Both the position numbers and the translations under genes were made by a program. 30,138 bases of DNA from a virus, in the IMG/VR virus record IMGVR_UViG_3300029319_000315, positions 1 to 30,138 of that record; one strand, 5' to 3'. Below are positions 7,801-17,629 of this stretch, piece by piece. Within the stretch, counting starts at the first letter, position 1, and each line of letters starts with the position of its first letter. Under the pieces are notes generated by a model. That model was given only the letters and a program-made list of their open reading frames with translations, had not been told where the DNA came from and did not search any database.

Positions 7801-10800
7801 ATTTTAACTAAGATCGATGACAATTCTTTCAAATTATCCGAAGTTGGATTATCTAATGATCCCAACTTTTACTACAGAAATAAACAATATGTAGACATTA
7901 CGTCTGTTGGAGTAGGAACTCATATATTCAACTATCCTGATATTACGGCAACTTTAATTGGAAAAGTTGGAATATCTTCAGTTGGTACAGAAACATTTAA
8001 AGCATCATTACTTCCTATTGTAAGAGGATCGGTACAATCTGTTCATGTAGAAAATTCTGGATCTAACTATGGATCTGAGGAAATTTTAAATTTTGATAGA
8101 CAACCACAAATTATAGTAAATTCTGGATCAAATGCACAGGTAAAGGCAATTGTTAGTGCAGGTTCAATTCAAGAAGTCATTGTTTTGAACGGTGGTTCTG
8201 GATATTATTCCACTCCCGATTTAATTATAGACGGTGAAGGATCTGGAGCAGTATTGACTCCAATCATTGAAAATGGATCATTAGTTTCTGTTACTGTAAT
8301 TGACAAAGGAATTGGATTTGATGAAGATAGTACAGTAATTGATGTTATCCCTTCTGGGTCTACTACTAATGTTCCAAAGTTTAAATGCAATATTCAAAAT
8401 TGGACTGTAAACTTATTCAGTAAATATGAAAATGTATTTACTGATGATGATGGATTTTTGACAGAAGGTCTTTATAAAAATGAAATTCAATACACTCACA
8501 TCTACACCCCAAGAAAATTAAGAGAGAAGGTTTACAGCGTAAATCAAGTTGGTGAGATTTTATATGGAAAACAAGATTTAAGAAAAATTAATGGCATTGA
8601 ATCCGACTCAAAATACCATTCACCAATATTAGGATTTGCATATGATGGAAATCCGATTTATGGTCCTTACGCATATTCATCCAAGACTGGTGGATTTATA
8701 ACTCAGATGTTGTCTGGGTATTCCTTATCAGATAATCGGACTAATAGACCATCCACTTCAATTTATCCCGAAGGATTTTTTGTTGAAGACTATGTATATA
8801 AAAAGTCTTCTAGTGATTCGGTTCTTGATGAAAATAATGGAAGATTTTGCATAACACCAGATTATCCAAATGGAACTTATGCATATTTTACAACAATAGA
8901 CGGAAGATTTCCAGAAACTTTTGGTGTATTTAAAAATTATAAAAAACCAGCTTTCCCATATGTCATTGGACATAATTACCATTCAATTCCAAATAATTTT
9001 AACTTTACCAATGATTCAAACTCTAATGATTATGATTTGGAAGCAAATGGTTGGAGAAGAAATACAGATCCAATTAATTTAATAGAAGATGAATCTCAAT
9101 ATCCATATTTGAACGTTCCAAATAAATTAAATCAAACTGCTGAGATTGTTGGAACAAATCCAGGTGTTGTTGGTGGTGTTGGAATTATTACTGGAGGAAC
9201 CGGATATAAAGTTGGTGAATCTATAACCTTTGATAATACTAATACTGGAGGAACAGGAGCACAGGCTAAAATTAGTAGAGTTAAAGGCAAGACAGTAAGT
9301 TCTATAAGTGTTAACTCAATCATCCTGGAAAATATTGAATTTTATCCTGGACAAAAAAATGGTGAGTATTTTGCCTTTGCTAATGATCCACATGGAATAG
9401 AGAATTTAGATATAATTTCCATTTCAGGTTTATCTACAACATCTTCTTTCCTTGAAAAATCTTATGTTGCTGGAATATCTACTAATAAATTAACCTTAGC
9501 TGGTGTTGGATCTACAGCAGTCGCAATCGGAACAGATGGATCTACTGGATTAACAACGTACTTCAGTGTTACTGGAAATCTTGGATATCCTCATATTAGA
9601 GAGAATGACATTCTTCAGTCTGGAACTGAGAAGTTTAAAGTTCTGAATATTGATGTTGAGTCTTCAAGAATAAGAGTTTTAAGAAAAGTAAGTGGGTCAA
9701 TTGGAACCACATTATCGATAGGAGATCATTTCTACGAAATACCAAGAAAACTGAAGATTTCTTCTGGATTTAAAACAGATTCTAACTTAAAATTCAATAA
9801 ACAAATCTACTTTAATCCAACAGAATCTATCGGTGTCGGAATAGGTTCAACATTAACTATCTCCAATCCTGGATTTGGGGCTACCCAATTGTTTGTACCA
9901 ACCAAATCAATTTTTGTAAGAAATCATAACTTAGAGACAGGTGATCAATTAACTTATTCTGCTGGAGATGGTGGAAGTGGAATCATAGTTCAAGATGAGA
10001 CTAACGTTGGGGTTGGAACAATCTTAGCAGATGGACAAAAGTTATTCGTTGCCAAAATCGATAATAATTTAATTGGACTCTCTACAGTAAGAGTTGGACT
10101 CGGAACTACTGGAACATTTGTTGGAATTGCTGAGACTTGTAGAAATTCTACAACGTTGCTCTTCACAAATTTTGGTGCTGGAGACACTCATAGTTTTGTA
10201 ACCAACTACTCTGCGATAACTGGAGAAATTCAGAGAAATATTGTTACAGTTTCAACCGCACAGACTCATGAATTAAGCCCAGATCACAATGTAACGGTTT
10301 CTATAAGTCCAAATAATACTAAGAATATAGCATTATCGTATAATGATACTCACAGAAGAATAATTGTCAATCCTGTAGGATTTGTTACCGCAGGTGTTAA
10401 TACTTCAACAAATTCAATTACTCTTAATTCGCATGGATTTGAAACTGGAGATAAAATTATTCATACATCAGATACCCCTTCTGAGGGATTGACTAGTGAA
10501 AAGATTTACTATGTTGTAAAAGTTGATAATAATACAATCAAACTTTCAAATACTCTTACTGATTCTAAGAAAATTAATCCAGTAATTGTTGGAATTAGTA
10601 GTGCTTCTCATGGCAATATCAATCCAATTAATCCAAAAATTGATCTTTACAAAAATTCTAAAGTAATATTTGATTTATCGGATGATTCTTTATCTTATGT
10701 AAAACAAGGATCTACGTATTCCGCATTTGAATTTAACTTATATGAAGATGAGAACTTTACTTCTATGTGGAATACTTCATCATCTACTGGAGTATTTGAA

Positions 10801-13800
10801 TTTTCAAAATCAGGTAAATCTGGAACTTCTGGAGCATCTGCAACTTTATTAGTAAATGATAAGATTCCAGAAAAATTATATTACCGTTTAGATCCCATTT
10901 ATGAAGGAAATATTCCTGCAGTAAAATCTGAAATTATTTCCGATAGTGAAGTTGTTTCTGGAAGTAAATTATTAATAAAAGATAGTAAATATAATGGAAC
11001 TCATGACATAACAGTTAATTCTGCTAGTAGTTTTACATATACTCTTAGTGATGTTCCTGAAGAAGTTTCTTATGGATCTACATCAACTATTTCTTACATT
11101 ACTGATTGTACTCATACAACAGGAGAGATTGCTCAAATTGACATTACAAATCCAGGTAGAAATTATTACTTAACACCAGGAATTTCTAATATTAATACTT
11201 CAAACGGTAAAGGAGCAATTCTTAAAGTTGATCCTAAGAATATTGGTGGACTGAAGAAATTAAACTTCAAGGATATTGGATTTAATTATCCTTCAGATAA
11301 AACTTTAAATCCAAGAGTTTTATTCCCACAAACTATTAAGATTGACTCTCTTGCTTCAATAGAATCTATTGGAATAACTTCTTTTGGAAGAGGATTTAAT
11401 ATTCCACCAAAACTGATTGTTATTGACGGCAAAACAAATAAAGTAGTAAAAGATTTAGCATTCAAGGTAACTCTTGGTAATAGAGATGTTGAAATTTTAC
11501 AGAATACTAATGGCATCAGTAATGTAACTCCATTGATCATACCAACTGAAAGTGGTGCTGGCGTAGGTATTAAAACAATAACATATAACTCTTCAGGAAT
11601 TGCTACAGCAACTCTTTCTGTAGGATTTAGCACTATCAACTCATTCCCATTTGCAGTTGGGGATAAAGTTTTAATTGAAAATACGAGTGTTAGTGTTGGG
11701 TCTACTGGGAAAGGATTTAACTCTGAAAATTATGATTATAAGTTATTCACTTTAACTGGAGTAACTGAAAATCTTGGTGGAATTGGTAATGTTACTTTTG
11801 ATATGTCAGAATTTTTGAAAGAATCAGAAATTCCTGGTACATATGATACTGTTAATTCAACAGGAAAAATTCTTGCACAAAAACACTTCCCAATTTTTGA
11901 TACAATTCTTGTTACTAAAGATTATTCGATTGATGAAGTTGTAAAATCAGAAAATGCAACTGGTATTGTAGAAGGATGGGATTCAAAAACATCATCTCTT
12001 AGAGTTTCTTCAAATGATAACTTTGCTGTTGGAAGTGTAATTGAAGGAACTTCTTCAAAAGTTCTTGGTATAGCAAATTCAATCAAAGCATACGAGTCAT
12101 ATGCTAATTTTGAAGCAATGTCCAAAACTACTCTTGGGTGGTTAGACGATAAAGGATCTTTAAACTCAGATCTTCAAAGAATTCAAGATAGTTATTACTA
12201 TCAGAATTTTGCATATTCGATTAAGTCAAAAGTTCCATATGATACTTGGAATGAAACTGTATCTACACTGAATCATACTTTAGGATTTAAAAAGTTTGCA
12301 GATCTCCAAATGGAGTCTTCTAATGATAATAATGGATCTGTTAAGACAAATTCATCTTCGTTTGAACAAGTAACGAATCTCGATGGATTTGCAAGCTTAC
12401 ATTGTGTCCATGACTTTGATTTAGTTACAGAAACTAATAGAACTCAATCTTCTAGATTAGTTTCTAATGAGATTGTCTTTTCTAATAGAATTCTTATAGA
12501 TTTCTTTGAATCTGTTGGTAATAGAGTTCTTTCCATTGACAATTTCCAATCTCAGTTTAATAGTAATCCTAGACCAACTGAGTTTTCAATTATTGATTCA
12601 TTTAGATCATCTGAAATTAGAACAAGAAAGTTTATTACTTATGTAAGAGACAAGAGATTCACTGCACAAAGACAGATGATGTTGGTAAATGTCATGCATG
12701 ATGACATTTTTGGATATATAAACCAATATGCTAGAGTTGAAACTGCATATGATCAAGGATCTTTTGATCTTTCATTCTCTTCAGGAACTGTAGATGCAAA
12801 TCTTCAATTCTATCCAACTAAGTTTACTGTAAATGATTATAATGTCAGTGTTCTTTCTTATGACTTTAAGGACACACTTCTTGGAACAGGAACAACAAGT
12901 TTAGGTGGTGTAGCAATTATTGATACCACCAGTGTTAATGTAAATGCTGGTATAAAAACGACTATAGTATCGATTGCAAATACATATACTTCCGCAAAAG
13001 TTTTAGTGAGTATCAGCGCAGATACCTCTATTACTTCTGGATTAGATAATAATTTTGAATATCAAGAACTGAATATTCTACATAATGGTTCTGATATCAA
13101 TATGCTAGAAATTGCAAGGATGTCAACTGAGATATCAAATTCTGCTCCTGGTCTTGGAACATATCATCCTTATTTTAAAGGAGATAATTTAAATATTGAC
13201 TTTTATCCAGCAACTGGAATAGGAGCTATCGGAGTTATTAATACTGTTTTCGTTGGACTTGCCACAGAAACTTCTAGTGGAATTGGAACCATTGAGTTAA
13301 GTAGAGCAAAGGTTGAGGCAAAAACTACCACTATCGCAACATCACCTTCTCCTGGACCAGTTCCTGTTGCTCAGTATTCTAATAATTATGACGGAGCATA
13401 CTTTATTGCTCAAGTTGTTGATACTACGAATAATGAACGCCAGTTATCTGAAATTGTTGTCGTTGATGATTATGTAGAGTCTACAACAACTGCAGATACC
13501 TGTTATGTTGAATATGGAAATATTGAAACTTCTAGTGGATTAGGAACTTTTGGAACAGTAGTTTCTAATGAAGGAGTTGTTTCACTCACATTTACTCCAA
13601 TTGCAAATGCTAATATTGAAGTTAATGTTTATACAAACGCAATTGGTTTAATTGAAGATACTACTGTCCCATCTGGTGTAGATTTTACCAATACATCAAT
13701 TAATTCTATAGTTGGGGAGTATGAAGGAACTGAACGTGATGTTAAGAGAAAATTCTATCTTGAACATGAAAATCTTGGAATTTTTGAAAGATATTTTGAA

Positions 13801-16800
13801 GGAAATAATTCAAATATTGTTAATACCCTTCAAAATTTAATCTCTATTCCAAATCATTATTTTGTTACTGGTGAAAAAATTAGATATGCTCATGTTGGAT
13901 CTGCAAATTCATCAATCGTAATTGCACCCACAACTTTTGTTGGCGTATCTAATACAACATTCTTACCTGCGGAAAATCTTTATGTAGTTAAGTATGATGA
14001 AAATAATATTCAAATTGCGACCAGTGCAGAAAATGCACTTAAAGCAATACCTGAAGTTGTAGATATTGTTCAAGTTGGAATTGGATCTTCGCATAGATTT
14101 ATATCAACTAATCAAAACGCAAAAGTTCTTGTTTCTATTGATAATATTATACAATCTCCAGTAGTATCAACGGCAGTAACAACTACTCTTTCAAAAGAAC
14201 TTACTATTTTGGATGATTTGATTACTTTTAATGAAATTACTTCGTTCTTTGGATCAGATTTAGTTAAGATTAATAACGAAATAATGAAGATCGAAGGTGT
14301 TGGTATTGGTAGCACTAATAGAATTAGAGTACGTAGAGGTTGGTTAGGAACAAATCTTGGAGTTGGTGCTACTGGTGATTTGGTTACTAAAGTTGTTGGA
14401 AACTATAATATTGTCGATAACGATATTATCTTTTCAGAAGCTCCTTTTGGAAATATTCCATTAGGACTAGAAACAAATGAACCTGATGAAAGAGATTGGA
14501 CTGGATTATCAACTTCTTCAAGTTTCCATGGAAGAAGTTTCATGAGATCTGGTATTCTGCAAGGGACTAATGAGTCTTATTATAAGAATTATGTTTTTGA
14601 AGATGTTTCTCAAGGATTCAATGCATTAAATAATGAATTTACATTAAAGTCGGATGGATCGGATGTTTCAGGAATAGAAAATGAAAATGCAATCATTCTT
14701 GTAAATGATGTTTTCCAGTCACCAGGAATTTCTGATCAATATGTACTTGAAGAATCTGCTGGAATTACTTCAGTAAGATTCCAAGGAACTGAAACAACAC
14801 CATTAGGACCTGATGTTGGAATTTCCAATTTCCCTAGAGGGGGAGTTATTGTTTCAGTTGCATCCACTGAAGGACTTGGATTCCAACCATTAGTTGCTGC
14901 TGGTGGAACGGCAATCGTATCTTCAGCGGGAACTATTACTGCAGTGTCCATTGGCAATAGTGGTTCTGGATATAGATCTGGTATTCAAACAAATCTTTCT
15001 GTAGGAGTGCAACTTCCAGATACTACAGGTACAACAGTAATACCAATTGGAATTGCTTCTATTTCTGAAGGACATGTAACTTCGGTTGCTATCACAACAG
15101 ATAGAGTTTTCTATGCTCCACGCGATATTTCAAATGTCCTTTACGACAACACAACTGGTATTACTAGAGTTACAACTTCTACTTCACATGGTTTATCTGG
15201 TAATGAAGAAGTTATTGTTTCTGGAATCGCATTCACATGCGATTACACTGGATCTGAACCAGTTAATATCTCTAACGTTGAGTACAATAATGTAACTGGC
15301 ATTATGGTAGTTACAACTTCTGGTCCACATAATCTTTCGACAAGTGGTCAGAAGAGTGATGTTCTGTTAACTGGTATTGGAATGACTTGTGATTTGGATA
15401 ATGGTGGTTCTACACATGTATATCCAAGAACAACTGATCCTGCATATTGTGGTACTCCAGTTCTTGCAGTTAATAGTGCTACAGAATTTGAAGTCAATGT
15501 TGGAACTTCTACAGTTGCTACTTATTATCAAAGTGGTGGAGTCGCACAACCTGTTCTTATTGCACCAAGATTAAATAATAACTCCGATAGTGGATTTGAT
15601 CCTGCATCGCAGGGGTCAACTGTTCTTAGAGTTATTGATAGCACTAATTTTGAAATAAACACTGGCATTTCCACTCGGGAACACTTCTATGCAAGATGTG
15701 GAACTGTTAGTAAACCAGTTGATATTGTATTTGATGAACCAGCATCTTATTCTAATATGAGACTGACATACAGTTCCTCCTCTGTTGCTGGAGTTGGAAC
15801 TGAGGCAACTATTGATGTAGTTGTTGGACAGGGATCCAGTGTTATTGACTTTGAAATTAAAAATACTGGATACGCATATGGTAATGGTGAGATTCTGACA
15901 GTTGAAGTTGGTGGAACCACTGGAATTCCGACTACATCATCATACAAAGAATTCCAGGTAACTATTGATGAAGTTGCTACTGACAAATTCAGTGGTTGGT
16001 CTTTAGGAACTCTCGAAGTTCTCGATAATGTTGATGAATATATTGACGGGCAACGAAAGGATTTCCCATTATTCCTCAATACTGAAAGAATATCTATCGT
16101 TTCTGCTAAAGGATCAAGAATTAGGGTTCAAGATGTTCTTTTAGTATTCGTTAATGACATTCTTCAAGTTCCTGGAGAATCTTATATATTTGAGGGTGGA
16201 AGTGTAATTACATTTACTGAACCAATTGCTGTTGGAAATAATATCAATATTTTGTTCTATAAAGGAACGGGAGATAGTGATGTTATTCTTAGAAATGTGA
16301 TTAATACAGTTAAAAAAGGTGATACTCTGCAAATAGTTCATGATAAGTCAATAGATCAGCAAAAGTATTTGACTGAAGAAACAAGGGATGTTCAAGATAT
16401 TCTTTCTACTGATCTTGTTGAGACAAATACTTATGATGGTCCAGGAATCACAAATGATGTAACTTTAGAAAGACCAGTTGTATGGTGTAGACAAACTGAA
16501 GATAAATTTATCAATCAAATTGCTGTTGGTAAGGATAGAGAACTCTATGAACCTATTATTAATCCAATTTCTTATATTATCAAACCTGTTGCAATTGGAT
16601 CAACAACAATCTATGTTGATAGTTTAAGACCTTTATTTGACGGTAGAAACGAAAATGATACAGATTTGTCTTTCCAAAACAAAGTTAAATTTATATCACA
16701 AAAACCTAGAACTGGGGCAGTTGCATCTGCAATTGTTTCTGGTCTTGGTACTATTTCATCAATTTCAATTTCTGATGGCGGATCTGGTTACTCTTCAGTA

Positions 16801-17607
16801 CCAGATGTAACGATTGGTAATGTAGTTGGATCGGGTGCAGTAGCAACAGCAGTTCTTACTGATGGTTCGGTGACTTCTATAACATTGACAAATGCTGGAA
16901 TAGGATATACAAATACAAATCCACCACAAGTTCTTATTGCACCACCTTCACATTCTGAAGAAGAAGTTACTGTTGACTCTTACTCAGGAGATAATGGAGT
17001 TATTGTTGGATTTGGAACTACAACCATAGGCGATTTTGATGAAATGATCTTTGATTTCCATATTCCTTATGACTCATTCCTTAGAGACACTTCTTTAGTT
17101 GGAACAGCAATTACTCTAAGTTCTATATCGGTTGGTGACTATTTCACGACCTTCAATTCAAATGTAGGTTTTGAACGACCACCATTCTACACATATGCTA
17201 ATAATGGATCTGCATCACCAATTGGAATAGCAACCCACTTCATTGATACTGTGCATCAAGCAAAACGAGTTGAAGTTGTTTCTAGAGAAGTTGCTGGAGT
17301 TTCAACAAACGTACTGAGAGTAAATTCGGTTATTACTGGTATTGGAACTGTTAACTTTAGTGTTAATAATATTACTATGGATAATTCTTACCTTACTGTT
17401 GATAAAACTGCAGGTGGTTCTGGTTATGATGGTGGAATAACAACTTCAAATTATTTTGGAGAATTCTCTTGGGGAAGAATTAATCTAGTAGGAAGATCTA
17501 AACAGGTTTCTTACGATGCAGAAGTTCTTAATGGACATGCTGGTATTTCAACATCAGTTATTGTGACAAGAAAAGATTCACTTAGATCCAGGAGATACCT
17601 GGTATAA
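4867..17607 (+). CDS. 7: Giant gp7-like baseplate wedge/virion protein, 4246 aa
   Basis: Probably the wedge initiator gp7, greatly enlarged; cyanophage annotations often call it VrlC or structural protein. It follows gp6, as gp7 does in T4. From memory, three blocks match the C-terminal third of T4 gp7: PLYVREDFPLISDFLKQYY (residues 17-35), DFYLSKGTDRSFEILFKALY (199-218), and SIKSKVP...W...V....H..GF (about 2451-2474). Some 2,200 residues lie between the last two. That insert holds H-x-x-x-T-G-E repeats (His 597, 952, 1687, 1856; further copies at 2997, 3441 and 3488 beyond it), glycine-tyrosine repeats (S-G-S-G-Y) and a YHYH-type domain at about 1249-1372. The C-terminal region has LVFVNDILQVPG at 3759-3770, RPVVWCRQTED, and two more glycine-tyrosine repeats. 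No signal peptide or membrane segment is visible. The remaining repeats look like beta-rich peripheral domains. Confidence 0.85.
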   Translation: MSETRVQFNTIVSNQLPLYVREDFPLISDFLKQYYLGQEYQGGPVDLIQNIDRYIKIDNTTGLSESVVLSGDLDFNTTVINVDPDKSPTGTLGFPDSYGLLQIGDEVITYTGKTEFSFTGCVRGFVGITSYRSDINKEEVVFKESLADDHVSGSDIKNLSCLFLKEFLLKTKHQILPGFEDRALAGKLDQNLFLKQSKDFYLSKGTDRSFEILFKALYNENVQIIRPAEHLVSPSNAQYLVTNDLVVEPISGDPSELDHSTLYQDPYKFDKNIQKSYGPVTSVEKINVGYGVTFYRLKFDSGYNRDIEEDGALYGNFKVEPSTKIIGNVSAGSTIVDVESTVGFAHSGELFVNYSNRTTGVVSYTSKSPTQFFGITDLDNNISDTAVVGINTFSYGHSAVDGSLIEVRINSVLNSIEIPEVSDELERGTTANITSYGFTEVSPKTRNWFYNVAPVYKVSSIELVDVSDNTYKITLNVPNQFRVGDKCVIIGSDSSRKESNISTIIGEKSFTIKGQGVLDTNLTYKLQRTILKGLSSVFPSVESFSTDVDRIYKNNTNDYLVSSPSIPNYGSQSLNSTLREKIFSGTFLGDEFEISEHGFHTGESIYYKANSVSQSTIDSLGNSITKTVRGQGLFSDGLYFIKRVNESKVKFAKSREDIYKSKFISLDNETTVTDSSIIPFSFNDKTVKPQNILRKISTPISDGTRSETKPGATGIFVNGVEIFNYKSSDSIKYGKIESIDVLSEGVNVDVVNPPDLVIKDAVGNGASAHLAVSGRFTDIKIVNQGFDYVETPTLKIEGGNGQGATGSVNMKSIDHIAEFYADEKSNQVNITQSTIGFSTYHKFRNAEKVIYRTKLQNAVSGIVTDSTYYVNTVDEFTVKLHETESQALNGSNPISLTSYGEGKHSLQSFSKKLVVQSINIVDSGSGYENKKRTAQAVSGVSTSSNSFSIRNHDYNSGEKVKYTCTDTPASGISVGTEYILTKIDDNSFKLSEVGLSNDPNFYYRNKQYVDITSVGVGTHIFNYPDITATLIGKVGISSVGTETFKASLLPIVRGSVQSVHVENSGSNYGSEEILNFDRQPQIIVNSGSNAQVKAIVSAGSIQEVIVLNGGSGYYSTPDLIIDGEGSGAVLTPIIENGSLVSVTVIDKGIGFDEDSTVIDVIPSGSTTNVPKFKCNIQNWTVNLFSKYENVFTDDDGFLTEGLYKNEIQYTHIYTPRKLREKVYSVNQVGEILYGKQDLRKINGIESDSKYHSPILGFAYDGNPIYGPYAYSSKTGGFITQMLSGYSLSDNRTNRPSTSIYPEGFFVEDYVYKKSSSDSVLDENNGRFCITPDYPNGTYAYFTTIDGRFPETFGVFKNYKKPAFPYVIGHNYHSIPNNFNFTNDSNSNDYDLEANGWRRNTDPINLIEDESQYPYLNVPNKLNQTAEIVGTNPGVVGGVGIITGGTGYKVGESITFDNTNTGGTGAQAKISRVKGKTVSSISVNSIILENIEFYPGQKNGEYFAFANDPHGIENLDIISISGLSTTSSFLEKSYVAGISTNKLTLAGVGSTAVAIGTDGSTGLTTYFSVTGNLGYPHIRENDILQSGTEKFKVLNIDVESSRIRVLRKVSGSIGTTLSIGDHFYEIPRKLKISSGFKTDSNLKFNKQIYFNPTESIGVGIGSTLTISNPGFGATQLFVPTKSIFVRNHNLETGDQLTYSAGDGGSGIIVQDETNVGVGTILADGQKLFVAKIDNNLIGLSTVRVGLGTTGTFVGIAETCRNSTTLLFTNFGAGDTHSFVTNYSAITGEIQRNIVTVSTAQTHELSPDHNVTVSISPNNTKNIALSYNDTHRRIIVNPVGFVTAGVNTSTNSITLNSHGFETGDKIIHTSDTPSEGLTSEKIYYVVKVDNNTIKLSNTLTDSKKINPVIVGISSASHGNINPINPKIDLYKNSKVIFDLSDDSLSYVKQGSTYSAFEFNLYEDENFTSMWNTSSSTGVFEFSKSGKSGTSGASATLLVNDKIPEKLYYRLDPIYEGNIPAVKSEIISDSEVVSGSKLLIKDSKYNGTHDITVNSASSFTYTLSDVPEEVSYGSTSTISYITDCTHTTGEIAQIDITNPGRNYYLTPGISNINTSNGKGAILKVDPKNIGGLKKLNFKDIGFNYPSDKTLNPRVLFPQTIKIDSLASIESIGITSFGRGFNIPPKLIVIDGKTNKVVKDLAFKVTLGNRDVEILQNTNGISNVTPLIIPTESGAGVGIKTITYNSSGIATATLSVGFSTINSFPFAVGDKVLIENTSVSVGSTGKGFNSENYDYKLFTLTGVTENLGGIGNVTFDMSEFLKESEIPGTYDTVNSTGKILAQKHFPIFDTILVTKDYSIDEVVKSENATGIVEGWDSKTSSLRVSSNDNFAVGSVIEGTSSKVLGIANSIKAYESYANFEAMSKTTLGWLDDKGSLNSDLQRIQDSYYYQNFAYSIKSKVPYDTWNETVSTLNHTLGFKKFADLQMESSNDNNGSVKTNSSSFEQVTNLDGFASLHCVHDFDLVTETNRTQSSRLVSNEIVFSNRILIDFFESVGNRVLSIDNFQSQFNSNPRPTEFSIIDSFRSSEIRTRKFITYVRDKRFTAQRQMMLVNVMHDDIFGYINQYARVETAYDQGSFDLSFSSGTVDANLQFYPTKFTVNDYNVSVLSYDFKDTLLGTGTTSLGGVAIIDTTSVNVNAGIKTTIVSIANTYTSAKVLVSISADTSITSGLDNNFEYQELNILHNGSDINMLEIARMSTEISNSAPGLGTYHPYFKGDNLNIDFYPATGIGAIGVINTVFVGLATETSSGIGTIELSRAKVEAKTTTIATSPSPGPVPVAQYSNNYDGAYFIAQVVDTTNNERQLSEIVVVDDYVESTTTADTCYVEYGNIETSSGLGTFGTVVSNEGVVSLTFTPIANANIEVNVYTNAIGLIEDTTVPSGVDFTNTSINSIVGEYEGTERDVKRKFYLEHENLGIFERYFEGNNSNIVNTLQNLISIPNHYFVTGEKIRYAHVGSANSSIVIAPTTFVGVSNTTFLPAENLYVVKYDENNIQIATSAENALKAIPEVVDIVQVGIGSSHRFISTNQNAKVLVSIDNIIQSPVVSTAVTTTLSKELTILDDLITFNEITSFFGSDLVKINNEIMKIEGVGIGSTNRIRVRRGWLGTNLGVGATGDLVTKVVGNYNIVDNDIIFSEAPFGNIPLGLETNEPDERDWTGLSTSSSFHGRSFMRSGILQGTNESYYKNYVFEDVSQGFNALNNEFTLKSDGSDVSGIENENAIILVNDVFQSPGISDQYVLEESAGITSVRFQGTETTPLGPDVGISNFPRGGVIVSVASTEGLGFQPLVAAGGTAIVSSAGTITAVSIGNSGSGYRSGIQTNLSVGVQLPDTTGTTVIPIGIASISEGHVTSVAITTDRVFYAPRDISNVLYDNTTGITRVTTSTSHGLSGNEEVIVSGIAFTCDYTGSEPVNISNVEYNNVTGIMVVTTSGPHNLSTSGQKSDVLLTGIGMTCDLDNGGSTHVYPRTTDPAYCGTPVLAVNSATEFEVNVGTSTVATYYQSGGVAQPVLIAPRLNNNSDSGFDPASQGSTVLRVIDSTNFEINTGISTREHFYARCGTVSKPVDIVFDEPASYSNMRLTYSSSSVAGVGTEATIDVVVGQGSSVIDFEIKNTGYAYGNGEILTVEVGGTTGIPTTSSYKEFQVTIDEVATDKFSGWSLGTLEVLDNVDEYIDGQRKDFPLFLNTERISIVSAKGSRIRVQDVLLVFVNDILQVPGESYIFEGGSVITFTEPIAVGNNINILFYKGTGDSDVILRNVINTVKKGDTLQIVHDKSIDQQKYLTEETRDVQDILSTDLVETNTYDGPGITNDVTLERPVVWCRQTEDKFINQIAVGKDRELYEPIINPISYIIKPVAIGSTTIYVDSLRPLFDGRNENDTDLSFQNKVKFISQKPRTGAVASAIVSGLGTISSISISDGGSGYSSVPDVTIGNVVGSGAVATAVLTDGSVTSITLTNAGIGYTNTNPPQVLIAPPSHSEEEVTVDSYSGDNGVIVGFGTTTIGDFDEMIFDFHIPYDSFLRDTSLVGTAITLSSISVGDYFTTFNSNVGFERPPFYTYANNGSASPIGIATHFIDTVHQAKRVEVVSREVAGVSTNVLRVNSVITGIGTVNFSVNNITMDNSYLTVDKTAGGSGYDGGITTSNYFGEFSWGRINLVGRSKQVSYDAEVLNGHAGISTSVIVTRKDSLRSRRYLV

Positions 17608-17610
17608 ATA
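17603..17610 (+). promoter_or_regulatory. Perfect T4-type late promoter (TATAAATA)
   Basis: TATAAATA matches the T4 late consensus at all eight positions. It overlaps the stop codon of the giant gene (TAA at 17605-17607) and lies 20 bases before the fibre gene. It should drive the fibre-protease pair independently at late times. Confidence 0.7.
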
Positions 17611-17629
17611 TTTTTAAACTCATACGATA

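Noticed and set aside
11286-11639. 117-codon minus-strand open frame inside the giant gene
   Set aside because: Shadow of a gene with continuous gp7/VrlC-type sequence; no start signal.
4867-17607. The giant gene as a bacterial adhesin or RTX-type protein
   Set aside because: It lies between gp6 and phage fibre genes, has gp7-like blocks, and lacks a secretion signal and the GGxGxDxxx calcium repeats.
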